A DNA stretch of 64,000 bases from Phycisphaeraceae bacterium. GTDB lineage: Bacteria > Planctomycetota > Phycisphaerae > Phycisphaerales > UBA1924. The notes below the pieces were generated by a model that saw only the letters and a program-made list of their open reading frames with translations, was not told the origin of the DNA and ran no database searches. The position numbers and the translations under genes were made by a program. Each line of letters begins with the position of its first letter. The stretch's first letter is position 1. Shown here piece by piece: positions 43,370 through 52,749 of this stretch. Location of the stretch: assembly GCA_019636515.1 (NCBI GenBank), contig JAHBXI010000001.1, positions 62,001-126,000 of the forward strand. The letters are read 5' to 3'.

Positions 43370-43567
43370 ATCCGAGGACAGCGACGTGATCCGTCCGAGG
43401 ACCGCCTCATTGGGCGTTTCCAATTGCACGAGCACCAGTTGCCCGTGCATGGGGATGTTCTGGAAGTTGCTCTGGTATGGCAATGCCAGGTCGGCATGGA
43501 ACTCAAGCCCACCCTCGCGGAAGCCGCGGAAGATTCCAATGACCTTTTCCTTCGGGAACAGTTGCAC
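43370..43567 (-). pseudogene. N-terminal remnant of a second herA copy
   Basis: Sixty-six codons from a GTG matching the first 66 of the HerA gene at 47583-49718 (LFPKEKVIGIFRGFREGGLE, NIPMHGQLVLVQLETPNEAV). Homology ends at SLSSD, three bases from the recombinase stop. No ATPase motifs remain. Confidence 0.9.
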
Positions 43568-43586
43568 AGGCTTGGCCTCCGGGTAG

Positions 43587-44600
43587 TCAGCGGTATCGAG
43601 CTGCGGATGGATCGTTGGGCTGGAGCGACATCTCATCCAACCGGCCCGCATGCTCGGCGAGGATGCCCCGGACCGACCGGACGACCTCGTCCTGCAAGAT
43701 GGTCATGTCAAAGTCAACGAGGGCGGCGTTCTCGTGCGCCCTTTGAAGGCACTGCGGGTAGAACGGGATCGGGAACCCGTCGATCGCATCTGCGAGCATG
43801 TACCCCAGCACCGTCGCGGCGTCCTTGGCCTGCGGGAGAAAGACATCGATAGGCCAGATCGGATCATGGGCGCGCGAGCCGAACTTCACGAAGAACATCT
43901 TCCCGCCGACAAACTTGTTGACCTCGCCCCCCAGCTTCCCGGCTTCTTCATCCCCGCGCGCATACTCGCCCCACACGTAAGACTTTTCCTCCAGGTCTCT
44001 CGGTACCTCGACATAGGCCGGGAAATCGGTGCGGAGGACCCCCTCGATGCCCATCGCCAGCCGGTACCTCTGGAGTACCTTGCTGTGCTTGGAGACCCCC
44101 GCCAGATAGATGTTCCGTCGGTTCTTCTTCTGAGCCTCGATGGCGTCCGCGAGAAGCTGCCGGTACTTGATGAACAACTCGCCCTTGAAGACCTTGCTGC
44201 GAAGGTTGCCGTCGGCGATGATCACGGTGTCCGAACCATACTGCAACTCGCTGACGAGCTTCAGCAGCACGGCCCACTCCGTGAGTTCCCGATACACCTG
44301 CACCCAGCTCGGCGAGATCGGCTGGACCTTCGTCCCCGGCTCCGGAGGTTTCGGGATCATCGAAGTGAGGTTCCACAGCGTCCGCTCCGCCTCGGGGAGG
44401 AGCTTGGTCATCATCTGTCCAAGCGCCGTGCGCGGCGAGCCGTCAGCGTTGAAGTGCCGCGCGTTCACCGAGGTGCGGTCGGTCGTAGGTGTGACCACCT
44501 CAAGACAATACTCGTTGTTGCTCGAATCCACGACCCGAACGAGCTGCACCATGAACGGGTCAAACTCGATCTTGTTGTTCCCGCCGTCGGTCCCGACGAG
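43587..44600 (-). pseudogene. 5'-truncated second copy of nurA
   Basis: Homologous to residues 52-388 of the NurA-like protein at 49736-50902 (VGTDGGNNKIEFDPFMVQLV through AGRLDEMSLQPNDPSAARYR), with scattered substitutions and no frameshift. The 51-residue N-terminus is missing. The open frame runs on antisense through a helicase fragment to 44873, but no start supports it. If translated from an internal start it would keep the DGG motif. Confidence 0.88.
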
Positions 44601-44601
44601 T

Positions 44602-44949
44602 GGCCTGCCGCGCCTGGCGGGCATCGTCTCGCTCCAATCCCTCCGATCCAATGCCGTGATCGAGGCGGTTGAAGAGAGGGCCGCCCCGATCGATCTCCTG
44701 ATCGTGGACGAAGCCCACCACTGTCGCAACCCCGACACAAAGCAACACCGGGTCGTGCGAGCGCTCAGCGAGAGCAGTGATGCAACGCTCCTGCTCACCG
44801 CGACCCCGATCCACCTCGGCGACGAAAACCTGTTCAACCTGCTGCGCCTTCTACTGCCGGAGGAGTTCGACAAGTTTGGTGCCTTCCGTGATCGCCTCGA
44901 AGTGAACCGTCACATCGTCGAAGCCGAGGCCTCCATGCGGCGCGGAGGC
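44602..44949 (+). pseudogene. Internal fragment of a SNF2/superfamily 2 helicase
   Basis: About 115 codons: GIVSLQSLRSNAVIEAVEER, Walker B LLIVDEAHHCRNPDTKQ (DEAH), motif III LLLTATPIHLGDENLFNLLR and FDKFGAFRDRLEVNRHIVEA. Walker A and the second RecA domain are absent. The fragment starts exactly where the nurA copy ends, in opposite orientation. It resembles RapA/SNF2-type helicases of defence loci. Confidence 0.82.
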
Positions 44950-45289
44950 GATGACTCCCAAGGGCATGGACGACGTGGACCGAGCGCTCGCCCCGGTTCT
45001 CAAGGTGCCATCCGATCGTCTTCGCTCCAAGCGAGAATCGATGGGGGCGGAATGGATGGCCCACAACCGCGCCATGTTTGATGACGTGTCTCGGGCGGTC
45101 AGCAGGCACTTCGGATCGATCTATCACGATGCGCGCATGGTCGACCAGCGGGACTGGGCATGGGTTGACCAGGGGGTGGCGCAGTTTCGCCTCTTCCTGG
45201 TCGGGGGAGGCGCGGGGTGCGAGCCGCTGGTCGAACGAAGTGCGAAGACACCGCCTCAGGGCAGCAGTTGGAAGGACGCGCCGTCCAGA
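44950..45289. other. Rearranged interval without a supported gene
   Basis: Open frames exist on both strands, but none shows recognisable domains or a ribosome site. One plus-strand frame (SDRLRSKRESMGAEWMAH) looks moderately protein-like and could be another gene fragment. Confidence 0.4.
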
Positions 45290-45657
45290 CTGCTCGTGCC
45301 CGCGAAGGTACCCGTCGTGCAGTTCGTAACGCTTCAGGTGTGCGCGGATTGCCTCCACCTGCATTCGTACTCGGCGACGGGATTGGCCGGTGAATCGCGC
45401 GACGGACGAGGTCGTTTGCCCCTGGACGAACAGGCTCGCCAGTATCTGCAAATCCGTCGGAAGCGAACCCACAGCGTCCGCGAGATCCAAGCGGCTCGTC
45501 GCAGCCCTGCCTTGCCGATGATCTGTCGGGCCTTCTCACCAGCGAGCGATTCCGCGAAGACGCGGATCTCCGCCCACTGGCGAGGCTCGACAGGTGTCGT
45601 GGCTCCTGGGTCGACGGCGTGCGTGCGCTCCGAGACGGCGGGGTGGTGTGTTCTCAT
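45290..45657 (-). pseudogene. Frameshifted sigma-70 region-4-like HTH gene
   Basis: The first part, from MRTHHPAVSERTHAV, runs to GEKARQIIGKAGLRRA. A one-base slip near 45485-45490 then moves to the frame reading LADAVGSLPTDLQILASLFV and TGQSRRRVRMQVEAIRAHL. The latter resembles the helix-turn-helix of region 4 or of small phage sigma-like regulators. Joined, the two make about 120 residues. Either a pseudogene or a sequencing error. Confidence 0.5.
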
Positions 45658-45664
45658 CTTCGAG

Positions 45665-46168
45665 ATGGGCCGCCCCTCGCCCGGCCGCGTCACCGCGATC
45701 CTCGGCCAGGCCGAGCCGATCCCGACCGAGCGGAACCGCTGGCGCTACCCGTGGCAGGAGGCCCGCCTCGATGGTGACCCCGGCAGCGATACCTACCTCC
45801 GCTATGTCGCCGTGCCCGAGGGGCTGTCGTCCCAGACTCCCGGCGGCGGCGAAGACCCGACGCGGATGGCGATCAACCGCTTCGAGGCCCACCACATGAA
45901 CGACTCGGAGCCGGGGTCCGGGTTCGGCGGCCTGCTCGGCCTCGGGCCGGTGTGCGAATTGCCGGGCGTGCTGCCCAAGTGCCCGCCCGCGCGATCGCTG
46001 CGGCCCAAGCTCGTCCCCATCCCGGACGGCGTGTGCGTGCAACTGACCTGCGAGCGCGACACCAAGGGCAAGCCTGTCTGGGTCTTCGAGGCCATGAGCC
46101 TGATCGAGATCGCCGACCCCGCCGACGAGGACCGGAAGTTCAACCTCTACATCGAGGGGGGCGAGTGA
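45665..46168 (+). CDS. Unrecognised protein, possibly a 3' fragment
   Basis: 167 residues from MGRPSPGRVTAILGQAEPIP; the frame is open further upstream but that part is not convincing. VSxLRYVAVPEGL-type strands (TYLRYVAVPEGLSSQTPGGG), CVQLTCERDTKGKPVWVFEA and IADPADEDRKFNLYIEGG give a beta-rich, codon-consistent product. No ribosome site precedes the ATG, so an N-terminal truncation is likely. Unknown function. Confidence 0.45.
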   Translation: MGRPSPGRVTAILGQAEPIPTERNRWRYPWQEARLDGDPGSDTYLRYVAVPEGLSSQTPGGGEDPTRMAINRFEAHHMNDSEPGSGFGGLLGLGPVCELPGVLPKCPPARSLRPKLVPIPDGVCVQLTCERDTKGKPVWVFEAMSLIEIADPADEDRKFNLYIEGGE

Positions 46169-46419
46169 ACCCAGCGCCTCCCACCAAGCCGAGCCTCGAC
46201 ATCCGCCGTGAGCACGAGCGGAAGAAGTACGTTGTCCGGCTCGAGCAGCGGCTCGTCCAGCAGCGGATCGTCGTCCGGGAGCAAGTCGAGCGGGTCGTCG
46301 TCCTTCTCGACCTCGGGCTCGATGTCCGGCTCGTCCTCCTCGTCCGGCAGCGGCTCGGGCAGCATGAGCGGGTCGAGCTCCAGCGGGGGAGGGACGGGTA
46401 CGTTCTCGATCTGAGCCAC
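46147..46419 (-). CDS. Ambiguous overlapping small ORFs (acidic minus / Ser-Gly-rich plus)
   Basis: The minus frame codes 90 residues that are extremely acidic (DEEDEPDIEPEVEKDDDPLD), a possible DNA mimic. The plus frame 46208-46414 (GTG start) codes a Ser/Gly-only protein of 68 residues, and a third, Arg/Leu/Val-rich plus frame starts at 46165 by overlapping the previous stop. All have high GC at third positions, so composition cannot decide. At most one is likely real. Confidence 0.3.
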   Translation of the reverse strand: MAQIENVPVPPPLELDPLMLPEPLPDEEDEPDIEPEVEKDDDPLDLLPDDDPLLDEPLLEPDNVLLPLVLTADVEARLGGRRWVHSPPSM

Positions 46420-46471
46420 GAGGCCTCGCGTCGCTTACACTCTCCATCCAAGCCGGAGCGCTCCTGAACCC

Positions 46472-47581
46472 ATGTCTTCTGCCATGCACATCGAGGAACC
46501 GCTGAAGGCTCTAAACGCCATCTGCCCCTACTACACCATGTTCCCGCTGGATTTTCCGCTTCGAGTGCTTCAGGGGCGGGCGAGGAAGGGCGACTGGGTG
46601 GTCGATCCATTCTGTGGCAGGGGAACGACGAACTTCGCGGCTCGCCTCCTTGGTCTGTCTTCGTTCGGCGTTGATAGCAGCCCGGTGGCGGTGGCGCTCA
46701 CTCAGGCGAAGCTCGCCGACGCCCGGGTCAGCGACGTCGTTCGCACCGCGAAGGGAATCCTGGACTCGATGCCATCACGAGTCGCAGTGCCGAATGGCGA
46801 CTTTTGGGAGCGAGCCTACGAGCCTGCGGTGCTCCGTCAGATCTGCTGGCTGAGGAAGGATCTCCTTCGAGACTGCTCGAGCGATTCTCGACTTCTCCTA
46901 CGGGCCATTCTGTTGGGTGCCCTTCATGGCCCTCGCACCAAGTTGGCCGCATCGCACCTTTCCAACCAGTGCCCACGAACCTTCGCCCCCAAGCCTGATT
47001 ATGCGGTTCGATTCTGGCGAAAGAGGCGCATGAAGCCGCCCGCCGTCAATGTCGTTGAGGTCGTCCGAACCCGCGCTCGTCGGTACCTTTCCCAGCGCCC
47101 TGCGTACACGCCGGCGCATGTGGTCCTCGGTGACAGTCGTGCCGCCAAAGTGTTTGAGTCCCGACAGTTCAGATGGGCGATCACGTCGCCGCCCTATTAC
47201 GGGATGCGGACGTACATCCCTGACCAATGGCTCAGGAACTGGTTCTTGGGCGGACCAGCGCACGTAACATACAAACCTCCAGCTCGAGAACTCGATCACG
47301 CATCGGCCGATGCATTCGCGGACGACCTTCGGAAAGTCTGGATGGGAATCGCCGCAAGCGCCGCGATCGATGCACGGCTGGTGATTCGGTTCGGCGGTAT
47401 CGCTGACAGGGATGTCGATCCGGTGACGTTGCTCAAGAGCTCCCTGTCGGACTCCGGCTGGCGACTGACAACCGCAGTCTCTGCGGGCGACGCCAACGCA
47501 GGTCGCCGCCAAGCGACGCAGTTCGTACATGGCGGCCCTGCGCCGAAAGAAGAGTACGATTTCTACGCGGTGCTTGCGTAG
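46472..47581 (+). CDS. DNA methyltransferase (SPPY type)
   Basis: 369 residues. Motif I VVDPFCGRGTTNFAARLLGL lies near residue 45, followed by the acidic FGVDSSPVAVALTQAKL. Motif IV ITSPPYYGMRTYIPDQWLRN lies near residue 235. The SPPY form is usual for N4-cytosine enzymes, although N6-adenine cannot be excluded. The order I-IV with a long insert between resembles defence-associated solo methylases. It converges on herA with one base between the stops, suggesting co-inherited modification and effector arms. Confidence 0.82.
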   Translation: MSSAMHIEEPLKALNAICPYYTMFPLDFPLRVLQGRARKGDWVVDPFCGRGTTNFAARLLGLSSFGVDSSPVAVALTQAKLADARVSDVVRTAKGILDSMPSRVAVPNGDFWERAYEPAVLRQICWLRKDLLRDCSSDSRLLLRAILLGALHGPRTKLAASHLSNQCPRTFAPKPDYAVRFWRKRRMKPPAVNVVEVVRTRARRYLSQRPAYTPAHVVLGDSRAAKVFESRQFRWAITSPPYYGMRTYIPDQWLRNWFLGGPAHVTYKPPARELDHASADAFADDLRKVWMGIAASAAIDARLVIRFGGIADRDVDPVTLLKSSLSDSGWRLTTAVSAGDANAGRRQATQFVHGGPAPKEEYDFYAVLA

Positions 47582-47582
47582 T

Positions 47583-49718
47583 TCAGGTGCTTGGGCCCTT
47601 GACGACCCACACAAGTGTCTTTGACGAGTCGTTCTTCTTCTGCCGGCGTTCACGATGCCATGCAACACCCTCCAAGCCGGCGACTTCCGCGAGCGCTTCG
47701 GTTACCAACTGGAGGGCCAGATCCTCCCGATCAGTCATGCTCTCTGGAAGGAATTCGAGTAGCTTCCGCTGAACAACGAACCACGGCACGCCGATGGGTC
47801 GGTTGAACTGATCGCTAAACTCCTGGTCTTCGCGGAGCTTCTCTTTAGCAACTCGAATGGCCTCGGCGCGGAAGTCCACGGGGACACCGTCGTCCTCGTC
47901 GAGACCGACCTGTCCCCCAACCGCCGGGGCCACCCCGCTATCAGCGGTAGGCGCGGGCGCTGCGGTGATGGCCGCTACCTCTGCGCCAAGGCGCGCGCGC
48001 AACCGACTGGCGAATGTGTCCACTGCCGGCGCAGAGTACGTCGGGTCGACTGTCTTGTAGAGCCCCTCGAAGAGCATCGCACGGAACGGAATGGGGAACG
48101 GTCTTCCACCGACGCTGCTCCAGAACACGCCGTGACCGGGGATTGGCTCGTTCAACAGCGAGCTCAAGAGGTCGTCGCTGTAGTGGGCGTTGGCGCCCTT
48201 CACGCTCCGCAAATCAGCGGCCGAGAGCAGGTGAAAGATAAACCAGTTGTCTCCCTGGCTCAGAATCTCTCCTGGGATACTGCCCGGCTGCTGCGTGATG
48301 AGCATCGCGCCAAGGTCATACTTGCGTCCCTCTTTGACCCACTCGATGTAGGGCTGGGCCGCGGAGGCTTTGTCATTGAGCACCGACTGTGCTTCCTCGA
48401 CCACGGCGATGGTCGGGATGCTCTGAGGGGACTCCTTTGTGAACTCCTCCTGGTTGCGGTCGAAGATGCGTCGAAGGATCAAACCGCTCAGGACAAGCGA
48501 TGGCCCGCCGCGGAGTTGGGACACGTCCACGACGCAGAGCTTTCCCTCCTTCAAAGCCGCCAGAAGGGCGTCCATGAGCCGACTCGCCGGATCGTGGAGC
48601 ATGTTGACGATTCGTGTCAGATTAGCTCGCGCTGCGAACACCTCCATGTCGCTCATGTCGCGTGCGTTGAGCAGCCTCTTGACGTCTTCCACCCTCGCGG
48701 AGTTGCCGTCCTGGTGAATCAGGTCCACGAGATCCGACCAGTTCTGACCCCGGACGGATCGCAGCTTGGCCACGTTCTGCTGGTCCTGCTTCTCGGCGGA
48801 AAGCGCGAGGGAAATCACGTCACTCGCGCTGAGTGTGCGGATGTCCAGCTTTACGCCGGCCGCGACGAACGACATGTAGTATTTGCTCTCGATCTTGCGC
48901 GACGTGAAAATGACCAGCCGGTCCTTCAGGTGCGGCACGTCCGCGAAGCCCGGCCGATCCTTGTCGTCGGGCCAGAAGTACTCGCCGTCCGGGTCGAAGA
49001 TGATCGTTCCCACCGGCACCTTCTTGTCACCCCGCTTGGTGGTCATGGGGTCGGTGCGGTAAAGCTCGGAAAACAGCAGCTTGTTCAGGTTGGACTTGCC
49101 GAAGCCTGCCCGGGCGAAGACAAAGGTACGACGGGAGACAAGACTGCTCGCCAGAAACTTGACGGTCAATTCGGGGGTTTGGTGCTGTACCCATTCGTCG
49201 GGGGCGAGCGCCGTTTTCCCGCCGGTGAAGACGTACTCACCCATCGCGTAATGGCCGATGACGGCGCCGTCGCTATCGTGCCCGAGCAACTCCTTCAGGA
49301 TCGCGTCGTCGACGAACGCGACCGGACTACCGACGTGTGGGAGACGGCGGTGCGAGGCAACGAACGTGAACTTATTGTCCCCATTCACTCGGAGCACGCC
49401 GAGCACACGGATGTCCACGCGGTACTTCAGGTAGTCTTCTCGCAGTTGCTCGGGCACGTTCCGGGACTCTCGCATCGCGCGGATGTTGAAGTCCTCGCCA
49501 GCGGCCCCAGTCAACCGACCGTCAGAGGACAGCGATGTGATCCGACCCAGCACCGCCTCGTTGGGCGTCTCCAGCTGCACAAGTACCAACTGTCCGTGCA
49601 TCGGGATATTCTGGAAGTTGCTCTGGTACGGCAGCGCCAGATCCGCATGGAACTCCAGCCCACCCTCCGTGAAGCCGCGGAAGATGCCGATCGTCTTGTC
49701 TTTGGGGAACAGCTGCAA
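47583..49718 (-). CDS. herA: HerA-type DNA translocase ATPase
   Basis: 711 residues, TTG start (the remnant copy has GTG at the same place) with GGAGA five bases upstream. An N-terminal HAS barrel covers about residues 1-150. Walker A is FVFARAGFGKSNLNKLL, then GTIIFDPDGEYFWP, Walker B IPTIAVVEEAQSVLND, sensor MLITQQPGSIPGEIL, and the Arg-finger region near ADLRSVKGANAHYSD. HerA hexamers pump DNA and work with NurA nuclease. A C-terminal extension of about 150 residues follows the ATPase core. The gene lies 17 bases after nurA in one operon. Confidence 0.88.
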   Translation of the reverse strand: MQLFPKDKTIGIFRGFTEGGLEFHADLALPYQSNFQNIPMHGQLVLVQLETPNEAVLGRITSLSSDGRLTGAAGEDFNIRAMRESRNVPEQLREDYLKYRVDIRVLGVLRVNGDNKFTFVASHRRLPHVGSPVAFVDDAILKELLGHDSDGAVIGHYAMGEYVFTGGKTALAPDEWVQHQTPELTVKFLASSLVSRRTFVFARAGFGKSNLNKLLFSELYRTDPMTTKRGDKKVPVGTIIFDPDGEYFWPDDKDRPGFADVPHLKDRLVIFTSRKIESKYYMSFVAAGVKLDIRTLSASDVISLALSAEKQDQQNVAKLRSVRGQNWSDLVDLIHQDGNSARVEDVKRLLNARDMSDMEVFAARANLTRIVNMLHDPASRLMDALLAALKEGKLCVVDVSQLRGGPSLVLSGLILRRIFDRNQEEFTKESPQSIPTIAVVEEAQSVLNDKASAAQPYIEWVKEGRKYDLGAMLITQQPGSIPGEILSQGDNWFIFHLLSAADLRSVKGANAHYSDDLLSSLLNEPIPGHGVFWSSVGGRPFPIPFRAMLFEGLYKTVDPTYSAPAVDTFASRLRARLGAEVAAITAAPAPTADSGVAPAVGGQVGLDEDDGVPVDFRAEAIRVAKEKLREDQEFSDQFNRPIGVPWFVVQRKLLEFLPESMTDREDLALQLVTEALAEVAGLEGVAWHRERRQKKNDSSKTLVWVVKGPST

Positions 49719-49735
49719 GGGTGTCTCCGGGATGC

Positions 49736-50902
49736 TCAGCGGTAGCGGGCAGAGGATGGGTCGTTCGGCTGGAGCGACATCTCATCCAGACGGCCCGCAT
49801 GCTCGGCGAGGATGCCCCGGACCGACCGGATGACCTCGTCCTGCAAGATGGTCATGTCAAAGTCAACGAGCGCCGCGTTCTCGTGGGCCTTCTGAAGGCA
49901 CTGCGGGTAGAACGGGATCGGGAACCCGTCGATTGCGTCGGCGAGCATGTATCCAAGCACCGTCGCCGCGTCCTTGGCCTGCGGGATGAAGATGTCGATG
50001 GGCCAGATTGGGTCGTGCGGCCTCGAGCCGAACTTCACGAAAAACATCTTCCCGCCCACGAACTTGTTGGCCTCTCCACCCAGCTTCCCGGCTTCCTCGT
50101 CCCCGCGGGCGTACTCGCCCCACACGTAGGACTTCTCCTCCAGATCGCGCGGCACCTCGACGTAGGCTGGATAGTCGGTGCGAAGAATGCCCTCGATACC
50201 CATCGCCAGCCGGTACCTCTGGAGCACCTTGCTGTGCTTCGAGACACCCGCCAGATAGATGTTCCGCTTGCTCTTCTTCTGCGCCTCGATCGCGTCCGCC
50301 AGAAGCTGGCGGTACTTGATGAACAACTCTCCTTTGAACACCTTGCTGCGAAGGTTACCGTCGGCGATGATCACGGTGTCGGACCCGTACTGGAGCTCGC
50401 TGACGAGCTTTAGCAGCACGGCCCATTCCGTCAGCTCCCGATACACCTGCACCCAACTCGGAGAGATCGGCGCGATCTTCGCGCCCGGCTCCGGAGGCCG
50501 GGGGATCATCGAGGTGACGTTCCAGATCGCCCGCTCCCCTTCGGGCAGCAGTTTCATCAGCATCTGTCCGAGCGCGGTCCTGGGCGCGCCAGCGGCGTCG
50601 AAGTGCCGCGCGTTGACGGCAACGCGTTCGGACGTGGGAGTCACCACCTCCAGGCAGTACTCGTTGTTGCTCGAATCCACGACCCGCACCAGTTGCACCA
50701 TGAACGGGTCGAACTCGATCTGGTTGTTCCCTCCATCAGTGCCAACGAGCGAGATCGCCGTCGTGCTCCGTGGCTGGATCTTCCGCGTCTGCCCCTTCAG
50801 CGGCCGCACATCGTCGCGCAGCTCGTCCAGCACCCGCCGATCCCCCTGAATGCTGGTGGCAAGCTCTGTTCGGAGTGCGGCGATGCTCTCAGGATCGATC
50901 AA
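49736..50902 (-). CDS. nurA: NurA-domain nuclease
   Basis: 388 residues, TTG start behind GGGAG. The metal-binding acidic motif LVGTDGGNNQIEFDPFMVQL near residue 53 and SDTVIIADGNLRSKVFKGEL near residue 185 are the two diagnostic NurA strands. KSKRNIYLAGVSKHSKVLQR fits the third, with Lys. DMTILQDEVIRSVRGILAEH is a helical C-terminus. NurA dimers dock on the HerA hexamer and degrade DNA as it is pumped. In archaea the pair resects breaks; in bacteria such pairs are often found in defence islands. Translationally adjacent to herA. Confidence 0.85.
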   Translation of the reverse strand: MIDPESIAALRTELATSIQGDRRVLDELRDDVRPLKGQTRKIQPRSTTAISLVGTDGGNNQIEFDPFMVQLVRVVDSSNNEYCLEVVTPTSERVAVNARHFDAAGAPRTALGQMLMKLLPEGERAIWNVTSMIPRPPEPGAKIAPISPSWVQVYRELTEWAVLLKLVSELQYGSDTVIIADGNLRSKVFKGELFIKYRQLLADAIEAQKKSKRNIYLAGVSKHSKVLQRYRLAMGIEGILRTDYPAYVEVPRDLEEKSYVWGEYARGDEEAGKLGGEANKFVGGKMFFVKFGSRPHDPIWPIDIFIPQAKDAATVLGYMLADAIDGFPIPFYPQCLQKAHENAALVDFDMTILQDEVIRSVRGILAEHAGRLDEMSLQPNDPSSARYR

Positions 50903-51466
50903 GAGTGGCTCCCGGTCCTGCGCGCCCAGCGCTAGCCGATCACGGATTGTACGGTGTTCGCACGATCTGAACTTGCCGACCGAGGGTAATCAGGGCCAGT
51001 GGCAGGAGAGGGCTGCCATAGCGGTCCTGATCGCGCCGCCCCAGCATATCGCGTCGCATTCGGGTACATTTCCGCCGACGAGCGTTACGCCGGACCGCCG
51101 CCTCCAGGGTCCCCGCCAGCGTTATTTGGCCGGTGGTTGATCGGGTCGGCTTGGGGATGGTCTGGACGCAGACGTGGCGAAACGAGGAAGCAAGACAAGG
51201 GGCGAATGCGGTTCCGGGGGTCGGTGACGGCGTATCGATGGGGACATCCGCCACCCCCCAACGCCAAGCGCCGCAACATGCCCCCGCCAAGATCGCCGCC
51301 AAGGTCGTTCCGGTCATCCGCCAGGCCGGTACGGGGCCCGCGTCGGCACAAGGCTGCCCAGCACCCCTTGAAGATCGCTTCTCGGACCACTGTCCACATT
51401 CTCTCGACGACATATGCTTTTCGATCGGTCATGGACGGTCGACCCGGCATCACTTGAACGGTCCCA
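50903..51466. other. Gene-poor interval between nurA and the HNH gene
   Basis: The divergent promoters of the nurA-herA operon and the HNH gene must lie here. Short open frames (51133-51714 plus, 51085-51453 minus) are low complexity and lack ribosome sites. The HNH start may also be misplaced, extending into or out of this interval. Confidence 0.5.
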
Positions 51467-52741
51467 ATGCGACGACTTGCAAAGCACAGCCGAGAAGACG
51501 CTTACGCGACACGGCGCGACTATCAGGCTGTCCATGCGCGTCAGGGACTGGCGATCACACCATCGGATACAGGCCACGACAGATGTTCATTGGCGTTTGC
51601 TCCGGTTACCATCCCGGAGCCCGGGTGTTTCGGAGTTGGCGGGTACTTCGCCGCGACGCCTGGTACGGTGGTCAAGGTCTCCGTCACGTCAGCAGTGGGC
51701 GTTCACGAAGGTGACTTTCACGTCGGAACGTCGTGGACGCGTGCGGGTTTGGCTCTCGACATCTCGTCATCTAGCGCTCTTTCCCTGACCCTCGCGTGGC
51801 CCGCACGATCTCAGCTCCACGTTTGGGGGCTCAACGCCGGATTAGTTCGGCTCCCTGAGGGGCTTGGGGCTGCAGCGCCCACCGGCGCCAGCCTCGGTGC
51901 CTCACACCTGTGCCCCGAGTCGCTGTACCTCCCTCATGAGTCGCCGATGATTCTGGAGCCGAGCGCGGAGGCATCAACAACGTTCACTACGGGGCCAGGG
52001 CTCAATATTTCGCTCAAGAAGTGCTCCTACTGCGGAAGGTTGCTGCCTCTGAATCCGGCGAGGCTGGGCACCCTTGCGTTTCACAAGCACCTCGCGAAGG
52101 TGACGAAGCACCAGAACGAGTGTCGCGCTTGCAAAAAATGGCGGATCAACGACGAGTTCAATCCGGCTCGGACGACTGATCAATTACACGAGTCGTCCGT
52201 CATCACTCGGGAGCGGAAGCTGTTTCTTCGAGAACCGGAGATCCTTCAGCAGATTAAGCTCCGCACTGGGGCGGGTCTTAAGAGCCAGGTATGGGAGCGT
52301 TTTGGACGCAAGTGCTTTTATTGCAAGAAGTCGCTAGCGATCGATGAGGTGCACCTCGACCACACGCGCCCGCTGGCCTATTTGTGGCCGCTTGATGTCC
52401 ATGCAACGTGCCTTTGCGCCGCTCATAACAATCAGAAGCAGGACAAGTTCCCGATCGATTTTTACACGGACGCACAGTTGCACGAGCTCTCGACCGTCTG
52501 TGGCCTGCCCTACGACGAGCTGCGCCAGAAACGTCTGAACCCAACAGAGTTGAACCGACTCAGGATGTCCCTGCAGGAGTTTGCCCGCGAGTGGGACCCA
52601 AGGACATTCGCGGCAACTGCGCGCAAGATCACCGAGCTGCAGCCGGAGATTGACCTACTGAAGGAATTGGAAACGATGAACGCCGCACTTGGTGCCGATA
52701 TCCGAGCACAGATTGCCCAGCGGCCCGCGTTCGAAGAGTAG
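51467..52741 (+). CDS. HNH endonuclease with zinc finger
   Basis: Up to 424 residues; the start is uncertain and the first 40-80 residues may not be translated. KKCSYCGRLLPLNPARLGT with CRACKKWR forms a zinc finger near residues 185-225. The HNH core is WERFGRKCFYCKKSLAIDEV, then HLDHTRPLAYLWPLDVHATC and AHNNQKQDKFP, with DH as first catalytic pair and N/H later. The N-terminal domain (SQLHVWGLNAGLVRLPEGLG) is unrecognised. It converges on the double methyltransferase with eight bases between the stops, as in restriction-modification pairs. Confidence 0.8.
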   Translation: MRRLAKHSREDAYATRRDYQAVHARQGLAITPSDTGHDRCSLAFAPVTIPEPGCFGVGGYFAATPGTVVKVSVTSAVGVHEGDFHVGTSWTRAGLALDISSSSALSLTLAWPARSQLHVWGLNAGLVRLPEGLGAAAPTGASLGASHLCPESLYLPHESPMILEPSAEASTTFTTGPGLNISLKKCSYCGRLLPLNPARLGTLAFHKHLAKVTKHQNECRACKKWRINDEFNPARTTDQLHESSVITRERKLFLREPEILQQIKLRTGAGLKSQVWERFGRKCFYCKKSLAIDEVHLDHTRPLAYLWPLDVHATCLCAAHNNQKQDKFPIDFYTDAQLHELSTVCGLPYDELRQKRLNPTELNRLRMSLQEFAREWDPRTFAATARKITELQPEIDLLKELETMNAALGADIRAQIAQRPAFEE

Positions 52742-52749
52742 CACCGACA

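Noticed and set aside
43587..44873. 428-residue intact NurA-like protein
   Set aside because: The first 91 residues are the complement of a helicase fragment; only the part from 44600 is homologous.
44834..45490. 218-residue minus-strand protein
   Set aside because: Only the first 60 or so residues look like a real HTH; the remainder is shadow sequence.
48132..49745. 537-residue plus-strand open frame
   Set aside because: Complement of herA, whose Walker motifs prove the minus strand.
51133..51714. 193-residue plus-strand open frame upstream of the HNH gene
   Set aside because: Low-complexity, no ribosome site, overlaps the better-supported HNH frame.
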